Of a DNA stretch of 7,402 bases, positions 6,425 through 7,402 are shown piece by piece. Position 1 is the first letter of the stretch; every line of letters starts with the position of its first letter. The position numbers and the translations under genes are program-made. The notes under the pieces were generated by a model. That model was not told the DNA's origin. It saw nothing but the letters and a program-made list of their open reading frames with translations, and did not search any database. This DNA is from Chloroflexota bacterium. Its GTDB lineage: Bacteria; Chloroflexota; Anaerolineae; B4-G1. The stretch lies in contig JAAEPW010001129.1 in assembly GCA_024232355.1 (NCBI GenBank), positions 1 to 7,402 on the forward strand. The letters run 5' to 3'.

Positions 6425-7071
6425 AAAAAGTGATCGTCTACGTCGAAGGTCCCAGCGACCGGTTGGCGATGCAGGAATTATTGGCCGACTTGTTGACGCA
6501 ATTACAAACAGTGGGCATAGCGGTCGAGTTCATCCCTACCGAGGGGAAAAGAAGACTGATGCTCCAAACGCCGATCAAGGCAGCCAACATTTTGGGCTAT
6601 GACCCTCATGCTGTGGTAATTGCCTTGCCCGACCTGTATCCTCCTAACTTTGTCCTCGACCACACCACCTTTGACGAACTGGCCCAGGCCTTGCAACAGG
6701 AATTCAAGTCGGCGTTGGCACGCAAAAGGCTGACGGATAGACAATTGCACGATCGGTTTCACGTTTTCTGTTTCAAGCACGACCTGGAGGCATTGGTCCT
6801 GGCTGCTGAGAGCCAATTGGCGTCTCGTTTAGGTGTACAGTCAGTAACACCCACGTGGGCCAAACCTGTAGAGAATCAAGATCACAACGTGCCTCCCAAG
6901 CGGATCGTAGAACAGATTTTTCAAGCACACGGAGACAAATATCGAGACACAATTGATGCACCATTGATTTTGGGAGCAGCCCGATATTCAGAGATCGCGG
7001 ATGCTTGTCCACAGTGCTTTAAGCCTTTCGTAGACTACCTGGAATCTCTATTGGAGAAAGATACGACGTAA
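6421..7071 (+). CDS. DUF4276-type, Toprim-like protein
   Basis: A 216-residue protein starting with GTG at 6421 inside GTGA, which overlaps the ATPase stop codon, so the two are translationally coupled. It opens KKVIVYVEGPSDRLAMQELL, with E9 in the position of the Toprim acidic residue. The central ALPDLYPP (D71, Y73) matches the D-x-Y-x-x-P of DUF4276, and KHDLEALVLA (E123) matches that family's (E/D)-x-E-A-L-L motif. DUF4276 proteins are regarded as Toprim-fold and often sit next to AAA ATPases. By analogy with ATPase/Toprim partners in PARIS and OLD-type systems, this may be the nuclease-like effector of the pair. The second Toprim acidic pair (D-x-D) is not canonical, so nuclease activity is uncertain. 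The family match is from memory of motifs, not a profile search. Confidence 0.75.
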   Translation: MKKVIVYVEGPSDRLAMQELLADLLTQLQTVGIAVEFIPTEGKRRLMLQTPIKAANILGYDPHAVVIALPDLYPPNFVLDHTTFDELAQALQQEFKSALARKRLTDRQLHDRFHVFCFKHDLEALVLAAESQLASRLGVQSVTPTWAKPVENQDHNVPPKRIVEQIFQAHGDKYRDTIDAPLILGAARYSEIADACPQCFKPFVDYLESLLEKDTT

Positions 7072-7112
7072 CACAATCATCAGGGATAACACCGTCTGAC
7101 AAGGAGAAAACA

Positions 7113-7402
7113 ATGAAACTAGGACGAATCACGCTGGCAATCGCAGTGGCCGTAGGACTGCTGTCACTCACAATACTGATGTTGGATGGACAGAATCACA
7201 CGGCACAGGCACAGAAACCAGACCCGCCGGAAGCAACTCGAGACACAGCGATGCAGACCGGCAACTCTACCTGGATCATCGAGCGCGTGGATGCCCCCAG
7301 GGATTGGACCAACATGACCGACCGCAGCCTGGCATTGGACAGTTCGGGCTACCCACACATTGCCTACGGGGAGGACAACCTGTACCACGCCTGGTACGAC
7401 GG
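7113..7402 (+). CDS. Secreted repeat protein, N-terminal part (partial)
   Basis: The gene starts at ATG 7113 after AAGGAG (7101-7106) and runs off the right edge with 96 full codons visible. Residues 1-33 form a signal peptide: short basic start (MKLGR), hydrophobic core (about 6-24), and a likely cleavage site after AQA at residue 33. The mature part begins with a polar stretch, then W-I-I-E-R-V-D and SLALDSSGYPHIAYGEDN followed by LYHAWYDG. This is the first unit of a repeat seen in large extracellular beta-propeller-like proteins of Chloroflexota, where units read roughly SLALD..G.PHI.Y.D..L.YA..DG. The product is probably exported. It lies 41 bases after the DUF4276 gene with no clear promoter or terminator between, so co-transcription is possible, but its extracellular character suggests a separate role. 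Confidence 0.8.
   Translation, partial: MKLGRITLAIAVAVGLLSLTILMLDGQNHTAQAQKPDPPEATRDTAMQTGNSTWIIERVDAPRDWTNMTDRSLALDSSGYPHIAYGEDNLYHAWYD

Overview
The window looks like accessory DNA from a GC-moderate, signalling-rich bacterium, most likely a Chloroflexota (Anaerolineae-like) genome. This placement is an inference from protein style: HEAT repeats with the W-K-P insertion, a TIR-like domain joined to an effector-associated domain, and a secreted repeat protein of a kind common there. No marker gene confirms it, and a cyanobacterium or another complex-signalling bacterium is possible.

Layout. Positions 1-249 (minus) hold the N-terminal end of an ABC exporter. A divergent intergenic region (250-465) carries back-to-back sigma70-type promoters and a run of 7-bp repeats. 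Positions 466-5007 form a two-gene operon. The first gene is a soluble HEAT-repeat / receiver / histidine kinase protein of 862 residues. Nine bases later comes a 647-residue protein with the order receiver, NtrC-type AAA+ domain, TIR/deoxyribosyltransferase-like domain, C-terminal effector-associated (death-like adaptor) domain. Its AAA+ domain has lost the GAFTGA loop, the Walker B glutamate and both arginine-finger positions, and there is no DNA-binding helix-turn-helix. It is therefore unlikely to be a sigma54 activator despite its general resemblance to one.

A 199-base intergenic region (5008-5206) carries a second copy of the promoter block found upstream of the kinase gene (29 of 34 bases identical). 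It precedes a second operon: an OLD/RecF-like AAA ATPase (5207-6424) overlapping by 4 bases a DUF4276-type, Toprim-like protein (6421-7071). This arrangement resembles ATPase + Toprim anti-phage pairs such as PARIS or OLD/Gabija-like systems. The window ends inside a secreted repeat protein (7113 onward).

Working model (inference). The HEAT kinase senses a protein or peptide cue in the cytosol and phosphorylates the receiver of the second protein. Its inactive AAA+ core then serves as an assembly or switch platform that turns on a TIR-like effector, while the effector-associated domain recruits partners. This would be a conflict/defence effector under two-component control. The ATPase/DUF4276 pair, driven by a matching promoter, may be co-regulated with it.
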